Made by a program: the position numbers and the translations under genes
In this document: positions 25,222-33,778 of the stretch, one piece after another
Numbering within the stretch: position 1 is the stretch's first letter
Layout: every line of letters starts with the position of its first letter
Assembly (NCBI RefSeq): GCF_025151535.1
Contig: NZ_CP102288.1
Span: 1,386,001-1,450,000, forward strand
Length of the DNA: 64,000 bases
Source: Segatella copri DSM 18205
Lineage (GTDB): Bacteria; Bacteroidota; Bacteroidia; Bacteroidales; Bacteroidaceae
Direction of reading: 5' to 3'
The notes under the pieces: model-generated
Seen by the model: the letters and a program-made list of their open reading frames with translations, nothing else
What the model was told of the DNA's origin: nothing
Databases searched by the model: none

Positions 25222-27663
25222 CTATTTTGCGTTAAAACATCTCAGGTCGAGTCCGTCAGAACGGAATAATAGCTTCTTAAAACTGAATAACTGAATACTG
25301 AACACCTTTCCGCCCTGCTTTCCGTCAGCTCCGTCGGCATTTACTCCCTTCGGAGGAATTTTCTCGATATAATGACGGTTCACCCAGTTTCTCAGCATCG
25401 TCGCCGTACCCTTCTTTCCGAAGTCGTTCTGCAGACGCACCATTTCTGCCTGCGCATAAGTGAAGGTGTCAGGCAATTGCTGCAGCAGGTTGGCAGGTCC
25501 TCGCTTGCTCGATTTCTCTCCTACCTCATTAGCCTTGGCTATGCTGGCGCCAAAGAAAATCATCTTGCACCACAGGTCGTAGCTCTCGCTCCATCTGATG
25601 AACTCTTCTATTTCGGGTTCCCATTTGCAGCCGTTTGCCACGTATAGCACACAAGCCTTGAGAAAGGCAATTACGTTGCCACGGAAGGAGAGATTCTCGA
25701 ACACCCTGTTTTGCGACATGCGCGAAAAGTCGGCGTTCTCATCCTTCAACTTTTCTGCCAGGGCAGAAGCCTCAGCGCAGTCTATCCTACCCGACGCCTT
25801 GCACAGATTCTCTATGTACGGTCTGAGCGCCTCTCTGAAGGCTTCGTCGTATTCGCCGTATACTGGCATTTCGGCACCGATTTCCCGCTCCGGGATAGTA
25901 CAGAAGTTGATGCGGCTGATAGGTCCGTCGGTGAGCACCTTTGAGAAATATCGCTGCCCCAGTTGGACGGTGGTCGATGCATTCCAGTTGAACCGGATGG
26001 TGATGCGCTCGGTGACGCTCGATGTACCCACGCGAGTCTGACCGTATTGGTTGCCCGGATCAAAGGCAAGGCACATAATCTTGAACTGCTGGTTGCCCTG
26101 CCCCTTGAGGGCGTCGAACTGGTCTATCTCATTGAGCGATGTATAGAGAAAATGTTCCTGAGCCTCAGCCGTGCGCATGACGAATGCCGGATTGGTCATA
26201 TCGGCGTCTATCTCCTGTATGATGAGGTTTTCCGGGCGCTTGCGCTTATCCTTGTTGGCGCCCTTGCGTGTCACCTCCTCTTTCCATTCCTTCTCCCGTT
26301 GCAGGTTCTCACGGTCGCGCTGCCTGATGTCCTCCATAATCATGTTGATAGGCATCTGCACACAGTTCTTGCCTGCGCCCGTACCCGCCAGCAGACAGCA
26401 CATCAGGGTAGCCTCATGCTCCACATTGTCGATGTACTTGAAGGTGGTCTTGCAGAGGTGTGTAGCAAGTGGCGGGAAGATGGCGTGTGCCACGGCTGGC
26501 TTGTATACGTCCGGTGTCTTCGATAGCAGCAGCTCCACGAGTTTCGGGAGATGTTCGGGCATCGGAGGCGGTACTAATCTATCATCTTCCGCATTGATAT
26601 CCGTGCCGCCCTCGGAACTCTCGGCTTTTAACGCCACGGCATCCTTTTGGGAGGACTTCTCTGCCTGGGCATTGATGCGGATCACGGCTTGCGACATCGG
26701 CTTCGAACTGTCACCATATTTCGCATAGAAGTCGTGGATCAGCTGCTGGCAGTCACGTTCCTGCGAAAAGGCAGGCATCTTCTGTGCCACCACCGCCTTC
26801 AGTTCCTCTTCGGGCATCACTCTCGATGCGCCTGCGCTCATAATCGCCAGGAGCGATGAGTGGCGGGAGCCTGGGGTGTTGATGTCTACGTCCTTCAGAC
26901 CTGCCGCATTGCGGAAGAGGTCGAAGGCTGCTAGGTTCTTGCCGGTTGCCACAGCGCCAGCATCCTGATGAGTTCCAGCAGGGCTGAGATGAGCAGCATG
27001 AGCAGCATTGCTATCACTAGGTTGGGCAGGCTGAATAGCAGAAACAGCCACACCTCTTCCGTCGATGGTGAGCCCACGGTCCAGGTAGGCTTGTCTGCGC
27101 TTCTTCAGTTCTTCCTGTGGCAGCACCTCGTACCAATGGGGCGAGCGATAGATTTCAGACGCCTTGTCGGTGATGAAGAGCATGCGTTCTGGCGTGATAC
27201 AGCTCTCGTCGTAGGGCACGCCCAGCGCCTCGCAATAGGCTCGCTGCGTCTCCTCGATAGTCATGCCGATGGGCATGCGGATGTCGATGTGCAACTTCTT
27301 GCGGGCTGAGTACTCCAGGTGCAGCAAGGCTCCGTTCCAGATGGTGTCGCTGCAGTTCAGCTCTCGTGCCTTCTCTATCGCCTTGTCCACATATTCCTTG
27401 TCGTCCACATCGATGGTGGTCTGGAAGAGGAAGCTTTCGGGCACGGCGTTCTTCTGCGAGCGTCTGTTGTCTCGGAACTGGTAGTAGTGAGCGCAGCGGA
27501 AAGGCAGCTGCTTCTTCAGTTCATCGTTACCCCCACGGATGGCAGCTACCAGGTCTGCCATCCAGGGATAAGCGATGGTCTTGTCGTAGACCGAGAGTGG
27601 CTGGGAGCTTACGCTCCCCTTATTGCCATTCTTGTACGGATTATATGCTATAATATGTTCCAT
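25222..27663 (-). CDS. DUF3987 primase/helicase-like protein with BT4734-type N-terminal domain
   Basis: An 813-residue protein. The N-terminal ~200 residues match BT4734/VirE N-terminal-type domains seen with mobile-element primases (FQTTIDVDDKEYVDKAIEKA, HIDIRMPIGMTIEETQRAYC). Residues ~370-720 are DUF3987 with a Walker A motif LLAGTGAGKN (about residues 424-433), a Walker B-like YTSLNEIDQF, and an arginine-rich RITIRFNWNAS. It is probably an ATP-dependent replication or helicase factor of an integrated element. The ATG at 27663 is preferred; a longer frame would run into the repeat upstream. It lies inside the 142-bp inverted repeat pair. Confidence 0.8.
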   Translation of the reverse strand: MEHIIAYNPYKNGNKGSVSSQPLSVYDKTIAYPWMADLVAAIRGGNDELKKQLPFRCAHYYQFRDNRRSQKNAVPESFLFQTTIDVDDKEYVDKAIEKARELNCSDTIWNGALLHLEYSARKKLHIDIRMPIGMTIEETQRAYCEALGVPYDESCITPERMLFITDKASEIYRSPHWYEVLPQEELKKRRQAYLDRGLTIDGRGVAVSAIQPAQPSDSNAAHAAHLSPAGTHQDAGAVATGKNLAAFDLFRNAAGLKDVDINTPGSRHSSLLAIMSAGASRVMPEEELKAVVAQKMPAFSQERDCQQLIHDFYAKYGDSSKPMSQAVIRINAQAEKSSQKDAVALKAESSEGGTDINAEDDRLVPPPMPEHLPKLVELLLSKTPDVYKPAVAHAIFPPLATHLCKTTFKYIDNVEHEATLMCCLLAGTGAGKNCVQMPINMIMEDIRQRDRENLQREKEWKEEVTRKGANKDKRKRPENLIIQEIDADMTNPAFVMRTAEAQEHFLYTSLNEIDQFDALKGQGNQQFKIMCLAFDPGNQYGQTRVGTSSVTERITIRFNWNASTTVQLGQRYFSKVLTDGPISRINFCTIPEREIGAEMPVYGEYDEAFREALRPYIENLCKASGRIDCAEASALAEKLKDENADFSRMSQNRVFENLSFRGNVIAFLKACVLYVANGCKWEPEIEEFIRWSESYDLWCKMIFFGASIAKANEVGEKSSKRGPANLLQQLPDTFTYAQAEMVRLQNDFGKKGTATMLRNWVNRHYIEKIPPKGVNADGADGKQGGKVFSIQLFSFKKLLFRSDGLDLRCFNAK

Positions 27664-27703
27664 TTTTTGAATGTTGAATGATTTCGCAAGTTCAGAAGTT
27701 AAA

Positions 27704-27845
27704 GAAGTTAAAGAAGTTATCACTCCCTACGGTCGTTCGGGAAGTGAAGAGACAATAGTTATTTTGCATAAAACGTAGGACATTTGTCCCTTAACTTCCC
27801 TCTAACTTCCCTAACTTCCCTTAACTTCCCCACATGCGAAAGTTC
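27704..27845 (-). repeat. 142-bp repeat, copy 2 (inverted relative to copy 1)
   Basis: On the minus strand begins GAACTTTCGCATGTGGGGAA and ends GTGATAACTTCTTTAACTTC, matching copy 1 over its whole length, with the greatest difference in the middle loop. Lies between the primase start and the next gene. Confidence 0.8.
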
Positions 27846-27851
27846 TGTAAT

Positions 27852-28235
27852 TTATAATTTCTCCTTGAATCCGGCAATCAGTTCCTTGTGCTCTACCTTG
27901 AGGTAGCGCAGCATGTCCCGCTTGTCCAGGTCACGGCTGAAGGTATAGTTTACCTGCACCGTGCGCTTGGTGGTGCGCACCACGGCATGCTTGGTCTTGA
28001 AGATTTCCTCGAAAAGCTTCTCGCCCGTACGTTCATAAGGCTTGAAGTCGAACTCATCTCCTCCCTTCTCGCCAGAGCATACCATTCTGCCCGGTATCAC
28101 CTTAGGCTGTTCGCAGATAACCTCGGTATCGTTCCATGGCGCCTTGCGGAAGGCGATGGTACCGTTTTCCTCACTGATGATGGCTCCGTCCACCTTCTGG
28201 GCGTTGAGGAGCTGCTTCTTTGCTGCTTGTTTCAT
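27852..28235 (-). CDS. hypothetical protein
   Basis: A 127-residue protein beginning MKQAAKKQLLNAQKVDGAII, with no signal peptide or membrane segment; rich in charged residues; includes KHAVVRTTKRTVQVNYTFSR and ends RYLKVEHKELIAGFKEKL. I do not recognise a family. A GTG 12 bases upstream would add MITI. It sits in the same-strand run with the primase and the gene at 28269-28799, which suggests an accessory role in the same element. Confidence 0.6.
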   Translation of the reverse strand: MKQAAKKQLLNAQKVDGAIISEENGTIAFRKAPWNDTEVICEQPKVIPGRMVCSGEKGGDEFDFKPYERTGEKLFEEIFKTKHAVVRTTKRTVQVNYTFSRDLDKRDMLRYLKVEHKELIAGFKEKL

Positions 28236-28268
28236 AATTGTAATCACTTGTTTAAAAGATGAATAATG

Positions 28269-28799
28269 TTAGTTGATTCGCGTATCGTTGATATACAGGC
28301 CGTCGGCAGCATATCGGATGTCCATCGGCTTTTTCAGAGGGTCATAACAGACTCTTTTCATCATGACACATTCATGACACCAACATCTGTCCTCGTCCTC
28401 CATCACAGGCTGGATAAAATCCTTGACCCACTTGTAAAACAACTTACGCTCAGGATCTTTCGAACTGCCTATCGTCATATCTCTCACCACCTGAGAGTCT
28501 ACGAATGTCATACTTCTCCAAGCCAATCTACTATTTCGATTTACCTTGTCAGCATTGCCAAAAAATTCACCGAAAAACAAACGAGGTTTAAAATCCTTCG
28601 GAACCTTTTTGGTTTCCGCTTCCACGTATATTTCTACCACTTTTCCCTCCGTGTCGGCTAATACTGGGAACAATTTATCTCTGCCGATATCTGTGATGGC
28701 AACCAGGTCCTCAATGCAAAAGAACAGTCCTTCGTCGTTTTTTACCACTCTCAATCCGCCAAACTGCGGATGATAAAACACATAAGCGTTTCCTTCCAT
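28269..28799 (-). CDS. hypothetical protein with BRO-N-like start
   Basis: A 176-residue protein. The beginning (FYHPQFGGLRVVKNDEGLFF, CIEDLVAITDIGR) resembles the Bro-N antirepressor domain (FxxxxLRVVxxDGxxxFCxxDLxxxLG), which is common in phages and mobile elements as a DNA-binding regulator. The C-terminal part has a Cys/His cluster CWCHECVMMKRVCYDP that might bind a metal. Promoter and a hairpin lie in the leader (28882-28932). Confidence 0.6.
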   Translation of the reverse strand: MEGNAYVFYHPQFGGLRVVKNDEGLFFCIEDLVAITDIGRDKLFPVLADTEGKVVEIYVEAETKKVPKDFKPRLFFGEFFGNADKVNRNSRLAWRSMTFVDSQVVRDMTIGSSKDPERKLFYKWVKDFIQPVMEDEDRCWCHECVMMKRVCYDPLKKPMDIRYAADGLYINDTRIN

Positions 28800-28881
28800 A
28801 TTTATATATAATGTTTATGAGTTGGACTGCGAGATATTCGCCAAATTTCAGTTTCAGGAACGGTACCGGATTCCTATAAAC

Positions 28882-28922
28882 AAAAAACGCCCGCAACCAG
28901 ACTTTACTTGCCTGATTACGGG
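28882..28922 (-). terminator. hairpin with T-run in the leader of 28269-28799 (possible attenuator)
   Basis: On the minus strand: CCCGTAATCAG, loop, CTGGTTGCGGG, then CGTTTTTTG. The hairpin begins where transcription from the box at 28925 should start, so it is the very first structure in the mRNA. It has the shape of an intrinsic terminator. Confidence 0.6.
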
Positions 28923-28924
28923 TG

Positions 28925-28932
28925 CAAAGATA
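28925..28932 (-). promoter_or_regulatory. -7 promoter box of the 28269-28799 gene
   Basis: TATCTTTG on the minus strand, just upstream of the hairpin. Confidence 0.65.
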
Positions 28933-28994
28933 GGGCAAAAACACCTTTGGGAAAAATAGGAAAAATAGGATTAATTATTAATCCCACAAAAAAA

Positions 28995-29597
28995 TCATCT
29001 CTGGGCAAAGAAATCAGCCACTTTATCATCCATTTCTTGATTCTGAATGTCCTCACAATGATTGAAGACATTGTTGAACGATTTTATCGTAACTTCTTTT
29101 CGTATATTACAATCATCGGTAAGAAATCGATAAATGGCATTGGCACTAACGATATGCTGCGGTGCCAGGATGCCCTTTCTTCTCCAATATCTGATAAACG
29201 CAAATATTGCGATATTCATTGGTGAAGACTTGCTCGCACTGGTACGCAATGAATCCAGGCCATTTAGGGTGAGAAATTCTATAAATAAAGAGGCTTGCTC
29301 GGCGGTGGTCTCTTCATCTTTTAAAGAAGATGCTTCATCTGTCACAAAAAGGTACTCTCTTTTTCGGCCGACTCTGGTACCATTCTTTAATGGTTTTCTA
29401 TTCCTTTGCTCCAGGTATTCATAATAGCCATCCAGAGTGGCGATATAAGCATCAAGCCTAGGAAGTTCAGCTTCAACCAAATGATTGTCTATTCTGTTAA
29501 AGGTCTCCAAGTATCGACGTAATACGAGCGCATCATGAAAATCTCTTTCCTGCATGGCAACATCTACCAGTAAGTGTGCGTGTATGCTCATATCCAT
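28995..29597 (-). CDS. hypothetical protein of a mobile-element type
   Basis: A 200-residue, mostly helical, soluble protein without signal peptide. The first part (HDALVLRRYLETFNRIDNHL; YIATLDGYYEYLEQRNRKP) is helical; the C-terminal part (NAIYRFLTDDCNIRKEVTIK) reads like a DNA-binding helical domain. No named family is claimed. A 47-codon frame ends in the start of this gene (overlap of ten bases), so translation may be coupled. Confidence 0.6.
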   Translation of the reverse strand: MDMSIHAHLLVDVAMQERDFHDALVLRRYLETFNRIDNHLVEAELPRLDAYIATLDGYYEYLEQRNRKPLKNGTRVGRKREYLFVTDEASSLKDEETTAEQASLFIEFLTLNGLDSLRTSASKSSPMNIAIFAFIRYWRRKGILAPQHIVSANAIYRFLTDDCNIRKEVTIKSFNNVFNHCEDIQNQEMDDKVADFFAQR

Positions 29598-29731
29598 AGG
29601 AGGGAACGCCTCAAATTGTAAGTATACTCAATAAACTTGCTGTTGCCATTCAATTGAATGACCACGCAAAAAAGGCCGAATCGCCCATACTTCAGTATCA
29701 AGCGCAAGAGCTTGATTATAAATCTCCCCAT
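29588..29731 (-). CDS. possible 47-residue small protein, coupled to the next gene
   Basis: ATG at 29731, reading MGRFIIKLLRLILKYGRFGL and then FCVVIQLNGNSKFIEYTYNL, ending RRSLLWI with a TGA inside the next gene's ATGGATATGA. Basic and partly hydrophobic; could be membrane-associated. Supported only by its overlap with the following start and by being fully open; no homology recognised. Confidence 0.4.
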   Translation of the reverse strand: MGRFIIKLLRLILKYGRFGLFCVVIQLNGNSKFIEYTYNLRRSLLWI

Positions 29732-29991
29732 AATTCGAAATTTATATTAGTTAGAAATTAAGTTCTTTGTCGCTCGTTCCTTAGTAGAGGACGTTAGAAT
29801 TTGTTTGCGCTAACAATTTTGCTGGTACAAGCAAATGCCAGGAGAACTATAAGGGAATACACCCTTAGGGGACAGTTGGTCTCCGATTTCATCATATTTT
29901 ACTTTCTTTTTTTGGTATTTATTTATAGATTAGAACTAGCCTCAAAATGAGTTCGCTAACACATAGTGAGGCGGAAAAACTCACTTATATA

Positions 29992-30402
29992 TTACTTCAT
30001 AAAAGCCAGCAAGTCCTTTCCCTTATGCATAAGGTTGAGAACCACTACGGCTTGCATTCCGTAAATTTTCTTATATCTTTCTTTCATCTCATACAGCATG
30101 GTAAGCTTGGATTCCCTTTCCCTTACATATTTCTTATAGTTCTCCACCGCCTCTATTTCTTGGTAAAGATAATAGCCGATGATGTAGCAGAATTGCCTGA
30201 TGGTCTCAAAGGATTTTGAGGTATCTTGCTGTCTTAGTTCTCTAATGGTATCGTAAGAAGGTCCAAACTCCAATTTTATGATTGTGGGGGTTGTGATTTC
30301 CTCCACTAGTATGTGGTCAAGGAGTGCTCCCACTTCCTTGACAACCTTGCCTCTCATATAGCCGTCGGCATATGAATTCATGTAACTACGTCCTTTTCCC
30401 AT
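29992..30402 (-). CDS. hypothetical protein
   Basis: A 136-residue, helical, soluble protein (MGKGRSYMNSYADGYMRGKV; FETIRQFCYIIGYYLYQEIE; NYKKYVRERESKLTMLYEMK) ending LMHKGKDLLAFMK. No membrane segment or signal peptide is clear. I do not recognise the family. It stands alone between the 28.3-29.7 kb genes and the broken abiH. Confidence 0.5.
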   Translation of the reverse strand: MGKGRSYMNSYADGYMRGKVVKEVGALLDHILVEEITTPTIIKLEFGPSYDTIRELRQQDTSKSFETIRQFCYIIGYYLYQEIEAVENYKKYVRERESKLTMLYEMKERYKKIYGMQAVVVLNLMHKGKDLLAFMK

Positions 30403-30805
30403 AATTTCTTTTTTTAAATTTCGGTGTGAAATTACAAAGAAAGAGCGAAATAAAAGGGTGTACTACGATTCCTTAATCCGTAATATGAGTACTATTATTT
30501 TTCTGATTTTTAGTTTTTTGACAAAAAAAGAGGGAAAAGTGAGCATTTTTGCAGCATCACTTCTCCCTGATACTTTTATGGAATTTGCATGATAGGTGCA
30601 GCACTCTGCACAGCTGATTTTACTTGATTATTAACTATAACAGAGTTCACTTTAAAAAGTATTTTTGGGGTTCTTTATCCTACAAAACGCCATTTGATTA
30701 TCAGATGATTACATTTGAAGAAATTATCAAAAATGACTTTTTAAAGAGAGAGGACGTGCGCATTTTATCATCTCACTTCCTCTCTTCTACTCACAAAGTT
30801 AAATT
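30403..30805. other. gene-free stretch, nothing recognised
   Basis: About 400 AT-rich bases between the 29992-30402 gene and abiH. It holds no clear gene; an open frame at 30624-30809 has no ribosome binding site and no recognisable product. No terminator-like hairpin stands out. Confidence 0.5.
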
Positions 30806-31473
30806 TTAACGTATATCATACCTTGGCCTTACTTCGAAAACATTATTCACCTGCACAATTTTTCGGTGTTCTGAAGCAACGGATTCTTCAGCTATTGTAT
30901 CACACAACCCTATAAAATTACTATAACATATTTCCTTATTCATTTTTACAACATCCGTTACAATAGAGTCCTCATCAATATCTAAATAAGAAACTTGTCT
31001 TTTGCATCCTTTCTCCTTAAGTATTTTACGAATATTGTCCAAAGCACCTTTTTTGTTTATAATAACAACTTCAGTATCAGAATCATGATCCGTCTCGAAG
31101 AATTCCTTAAAATAATCATAATCTATACCAACTAAACTTAGCCCAAATATAACGATTCGTTTTGACTGATTAAGAGTATCTGTAAAACTCTTTTTTGCAT
31201 CATAACCAAGCTGATATGATTTACGAAGGAAGTATAAAGCTTTAGGCATTCTCTCATCATCATTGGTTCCAAATACAAGGCCAGGATGGAGATTTGACCT
31301 ATTCCAAAAGTCTAACGAATTATGTAAAAAAACGAACATACCTGCTAAGTCATCAGCCTTTATTCCGATAGGAGGAGAACACGGACTCTTTACATTTTTA
31401 TCGATAAAAAATTGCAAATAGAAGCTAAAGTTAGATGGGTCATCCAAATAATTAAAGGAAATAATTTTATTAT
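30806..31473 (-). pseudogene. abiH: 3' fragment of abiH (phage abortive infection), cut by an IS1380-type element
   Basis: The last ~215 codons of an AbiH-family gene. The segment SKRIVIFGLSLVGIDYDYFK matches the family's IFGHSLxxxDxxYF hallmark, followed by a Rossmann-like strand-helix alternation (SDTEVVIINKKGALDNIRKI). AbiH proteins are 350-400 residues; the N-terminal half is absent and the frame runs into the IS left end at 31474. A start at 31447 is possible but would lack the N-terminal part. The defence gene is presumably inactive. Confidence 0.75.
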
Positions 31474-31642
31474 CCTAAAATCCGCAAGCAATCTCAATGG
31501 CAATCTCAATTGCAGTAAAGAGCTTGAACACTATGCATCATGATAGTATGAGCGTGAATTTTGTCCGATTTGTGCATACCTTCCCCTTACCCCACAATGC
31601 GACTTGAGGCAATACGCAGATTAAAACCATAAGGAACGGACT

Positions 31643-32872
31643 TTATCCGAATCCAGTTTTGAAGGGTTTTGCATAAGCTCGGTTCTCTGTGTAGATATTC
31701 AGCACGTATTGCCTTGCAGTCATGATCCACTTGGCAGGTACGGAGATGAATCTGAAGACAAAAGCCTTTATGCGACTCGTTTTCTTGAGCCCAAAAGCCT
31801 TGGTGTCAAGCCTGCTCATGATGGTCTTGTAGAAATTGTGTATCAATGCAGTAAGCAGAAGAAAGACAGTATTCTCCGCCATGAATGACTTGGGGAGCCT
31901 GCTCCAACCGAATCCGTTGTTCATGTCGTCAAAGATACGTTCCTTGCCGCCACGCAGATTGTAGAATTCAACAATGTCCCTTGTCGATGACTTGTAATCG
32001 TTGGTCAGAATACAACGGTAAGTGTATTCGCCTTCCCACAGGTCAAGGTCGCCACTGTTGCGTCTTTGTCTCTGGATGACAAGACGATAGCACTTGCCTT
32101 CCCATTTCTCAACGAGAATGGAATTGAGTTCGAACTGGATGCCGTTAATCTCCTCCGTCTTCCATCCTCTCAGAGCAAAGATGTCATTGTAGAGCGAACT
32201 GCATCGGTTGGCACGGATGTAGAAATGTTTGCAATGCTTCTCTATCTCACTGACGATTTCCTTCGAGCAGGAACCGCAGTCTGCCCTGAAGCGATTTACA
32301 CGGATGTTCTGGGATTCCAGAAGAGCGAAGAATCTCTTATGGGTGTCTGCCTGATGAAAACGCACATTCGTGTTGCCATCGCTGTTCTCGATATAGACTA
32401 TCTTGTCACCGATAACATATACGCCAGGCCTGTAGCCGAGGAACTTTTTGTAGGTCGGTTTTGCATCATACTTCTCCGTTTCAAGAAACTGATGGTCAAA
32501 GTCAACATCGTATTCCTCAATTTCCTTCAACTCGCCTGTAGAAACCAAAGCGTTTATAAGCAATGTGTTGAGTTTGTCTGCAGTATTGAAATCATAGGTC
32601 TTGCCTTGGTCGGAAGTATAGGAGATGTTTTCCTGTGTCAGTTCCTTGATGGCTCTGAGGATGGTATCAGAGCTGCATGTACGAAGGGTAGGATGATACG
32701 AGAGATGGCGCATCAGTTGTGACGTTACGTCTTCCACGCATGAGCCGCCACAGAAATAAACGCTCATCAGCGAACGGACTATCTCGCTGAACTGATATCC
32801 GATGATACTGCGGCATCTCTGACCCAGTGTTGAGTCGATAACGGGTGAAAGCATGGAGTCAAATTTCTCCAT
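31643..32872 (-). CDS. IS1380-family transposase, copy 1
   Basis: A 409-residue DDE transposase of the IS1380 type found in Bacteroidota (IS942/IS613-like): N-terminal helical domain with SEIVRSLMSVYFCGGSCVED, catalytic parts EYDVDFDHQFLETEKYDAKP (first Asp), VNRFRADCGSCSKEIVSEIE (second Asp) and FYNLRGGKERIFDDMNNGFG (catalytic Glu in KERIFDDM). It differs from copies 2 and 3 by only a few residues. Intact, with an ATG and no frame disruption, hence possibly active. Confidence 0.85.
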   Translation of the reverse strand: MEKFDSMLSPVIDSTLGQRCRSIIGYQFSEIVRSLMSVYFCGGSCVEDVTSQLMRHLSYHPTLRTCSSDTILRAIKELTQENISYTSDQGKTYDFNTADKLNTLLINALVSTGELKEIEEYDVDFDHQFLETEKYDAKPTYKKFLGYRPGVYVIGDKIVYIENSDGNTNVRFHQADTHKRFFALLESQNIRVNRFRADCGSCSKEIVSEIEKHCKHFYIRANRCSSLYNDIFALRGWKTEEINGIQFELNSILVEKWEGKCYRLVIQRQRRNSGDLDLWEGEYTYRCILTNDYKSSTRDIVEFYNLRGGKERIFDDMNNGFGWSRLPKSFMAENTVFLLLTALIHNFYKTIMSRLDTKAFGLKKTSRIKAFVFRFISVPAKWIMTARQYVLNIYTENRAYAKPFKTGFG

Positions 32873-32920
32873 GATTGAAAAAATTCCTCCAAAAGGTGTG
32901 AGTTTTTCGAATTTTATTTG

Positions 32921-32928
32921 TACCTTTG
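32921..32928 (+). promoter_or_regulatory. outward promoter of IS1380 copy 1, reading into cat
   Basis: TACCTTTG, with TGTG at 32897-32900 as a near-match to the -33 TTTG and a 20-base spacer. It points away from the transposase, toward the chloramphenicol acetyltransferase gene. Confidence 0.65.
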
Positions 32929-33079
32929 CAGCGCCTTGTTACGATTTTCGCTTGTTTTCTAATTGCAACACTAAGATAAGTGAAAAATCTGACACGGCAA
33001 AATCCTAGGCAACTTATTGTTGCTCAGGAACTTATAAATAAAGTTAAATTATAGTGTTGCGGAATTAAGGTTTATCACA

Positions 33080-33715
33080 ATGTTTAAGATAATAGATAGA
33101 AACAACTGGAAAAGGAATCCTTATTTTGACCATTATTTTGATAAGATTCCATGTACATACAGTATAACGGTCAATATTGATATTTCAAGAGTTATCAGAT
33201 TTAAGACAGAACAGAATACTAAACTCTATCCTCTTCTTGTTTATGCCTTATCAAAAGCGGTAAATTGTTATGATGAGTTCAGAACAGACATAAACGAGAA
33301 TGGGGAAGTAGGAGTATGGGAGACACTACACCCATGTTACACTGTTTTCCATAAAGAGAGTGAAACCTTTTCCAATATATGGACGGAATGGGATAAAGAT
33401 CTGAATACCTTTTTATCCAATTATAACCGGGATATAGAACTCTACGGGAATAATACCGCTATAGATGCCAAACCTCAAGCTCCTAAGAATGTTTTTCCAA
33501 TATCCTCATTGCCTTGGACTACGTTCACAGGATTTAATCTTAATATAAAGCCCGATACCGGATACTTATTGCCGATTTTTACGTTCGGAAAATATTTCAA
33601 GCAAGAAGATAAATTCTATATTCCGTTATCCATACAAGTACATCATGCGGTATGTGACGGATTTCATGTATCAAGGCTTGTCAATACAATACAAAAAATA
33701 TGTACGGAAATATAA
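33080..33715 (+). CDS. cat: chloramphenicol acetyltransferase (type A)
   Basis: A 211-residue type A CAT that acetylates chloramphenicol using acetyl-CoA in the cytoplasm. The catalytic motif VHHAVCDGFH (His about residue 189) and the trimer-interface Asp are intact; N-terminal WKRNPYFDHYFDKIPCTYSI matches the family. Length is normal. The gene starts 10 bases after the IS1380 right end, so its own promoter has been removed or was never there and it depends on the IS promoter (about 150-base leader). A strong hairpin follows at 33719-33754. Confidence 0.9.
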   Translation: MFKIIDRNNWKRNPYFDHYFDKIPCTYSITVNIDISRVIRFKTEQNTKLYPLLVYALSKAVNCYDEFRTDINENGEVGVWETLHPCYTVFHKESETFSNIWTEWDKDLNTFLSNYNRDIELYGNNTAIDAKPQAPKNVFPISSLPWTTFTGFNLNIKPDTGYLLPIFTFGKYFKQEDKFYIPLSIQVHHAVCDGFHVSRLVNTIQKICTEI

Positions 33716-33718
33716 ATA

Positions 33719-33754
33719 CGAAGCCTCCGGCGGGGTAACTTGCCGGGGGCTTCG
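33719..33754 (+). terminator. terminator of cat
   Basis: CGAAGCCTCCGGC / GCCGGGGGCTTCG stem with an 10-base loop, directly after the cat stop. Confidence 0.75.
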
Positions 33755-33778
33755 TGCATCTGCATATTTTGTGCAGGG

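Larger units (their letters stand above)
31474..33070 (-). mobile_element. IS1380-type element, copy 1
   Basis: 1597 bp. Left end CCTAAAATCCGCAA; right end GTGTTGCGGAATTAAGG, which is its imperfect inverse. One transposase (31643-32872). The flanks show no target-site duplication, so the copy has been involved in recombination or deletion. It truncates abiH on the left and places its outward promoter in front of cat on the right. Almost identical copies lie at 34195-35792 and 40758-42355, all in the same orientation. Confidence 0.85.

Noticed and set aside
29760..29940. Possible structured RNA in the gap upstream of the 29588-29731 frame
   Set aside because: Only short, unconvincing pairings; no match to a known RNA class could be made.
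30624..30809. 61-codon plus-strand frame between the 29992-30402 gene and abiH
   Set aside because: No ribosome binding site, AT-rich composition and no recognisable motif.
32066..32722. 218-codon plus-strand frame conserved in all three IS1380 copies
   Set aside because: Its conservation follows from the near identity of the IS copies; it is antisense to the transposase and lacks a plausible product.
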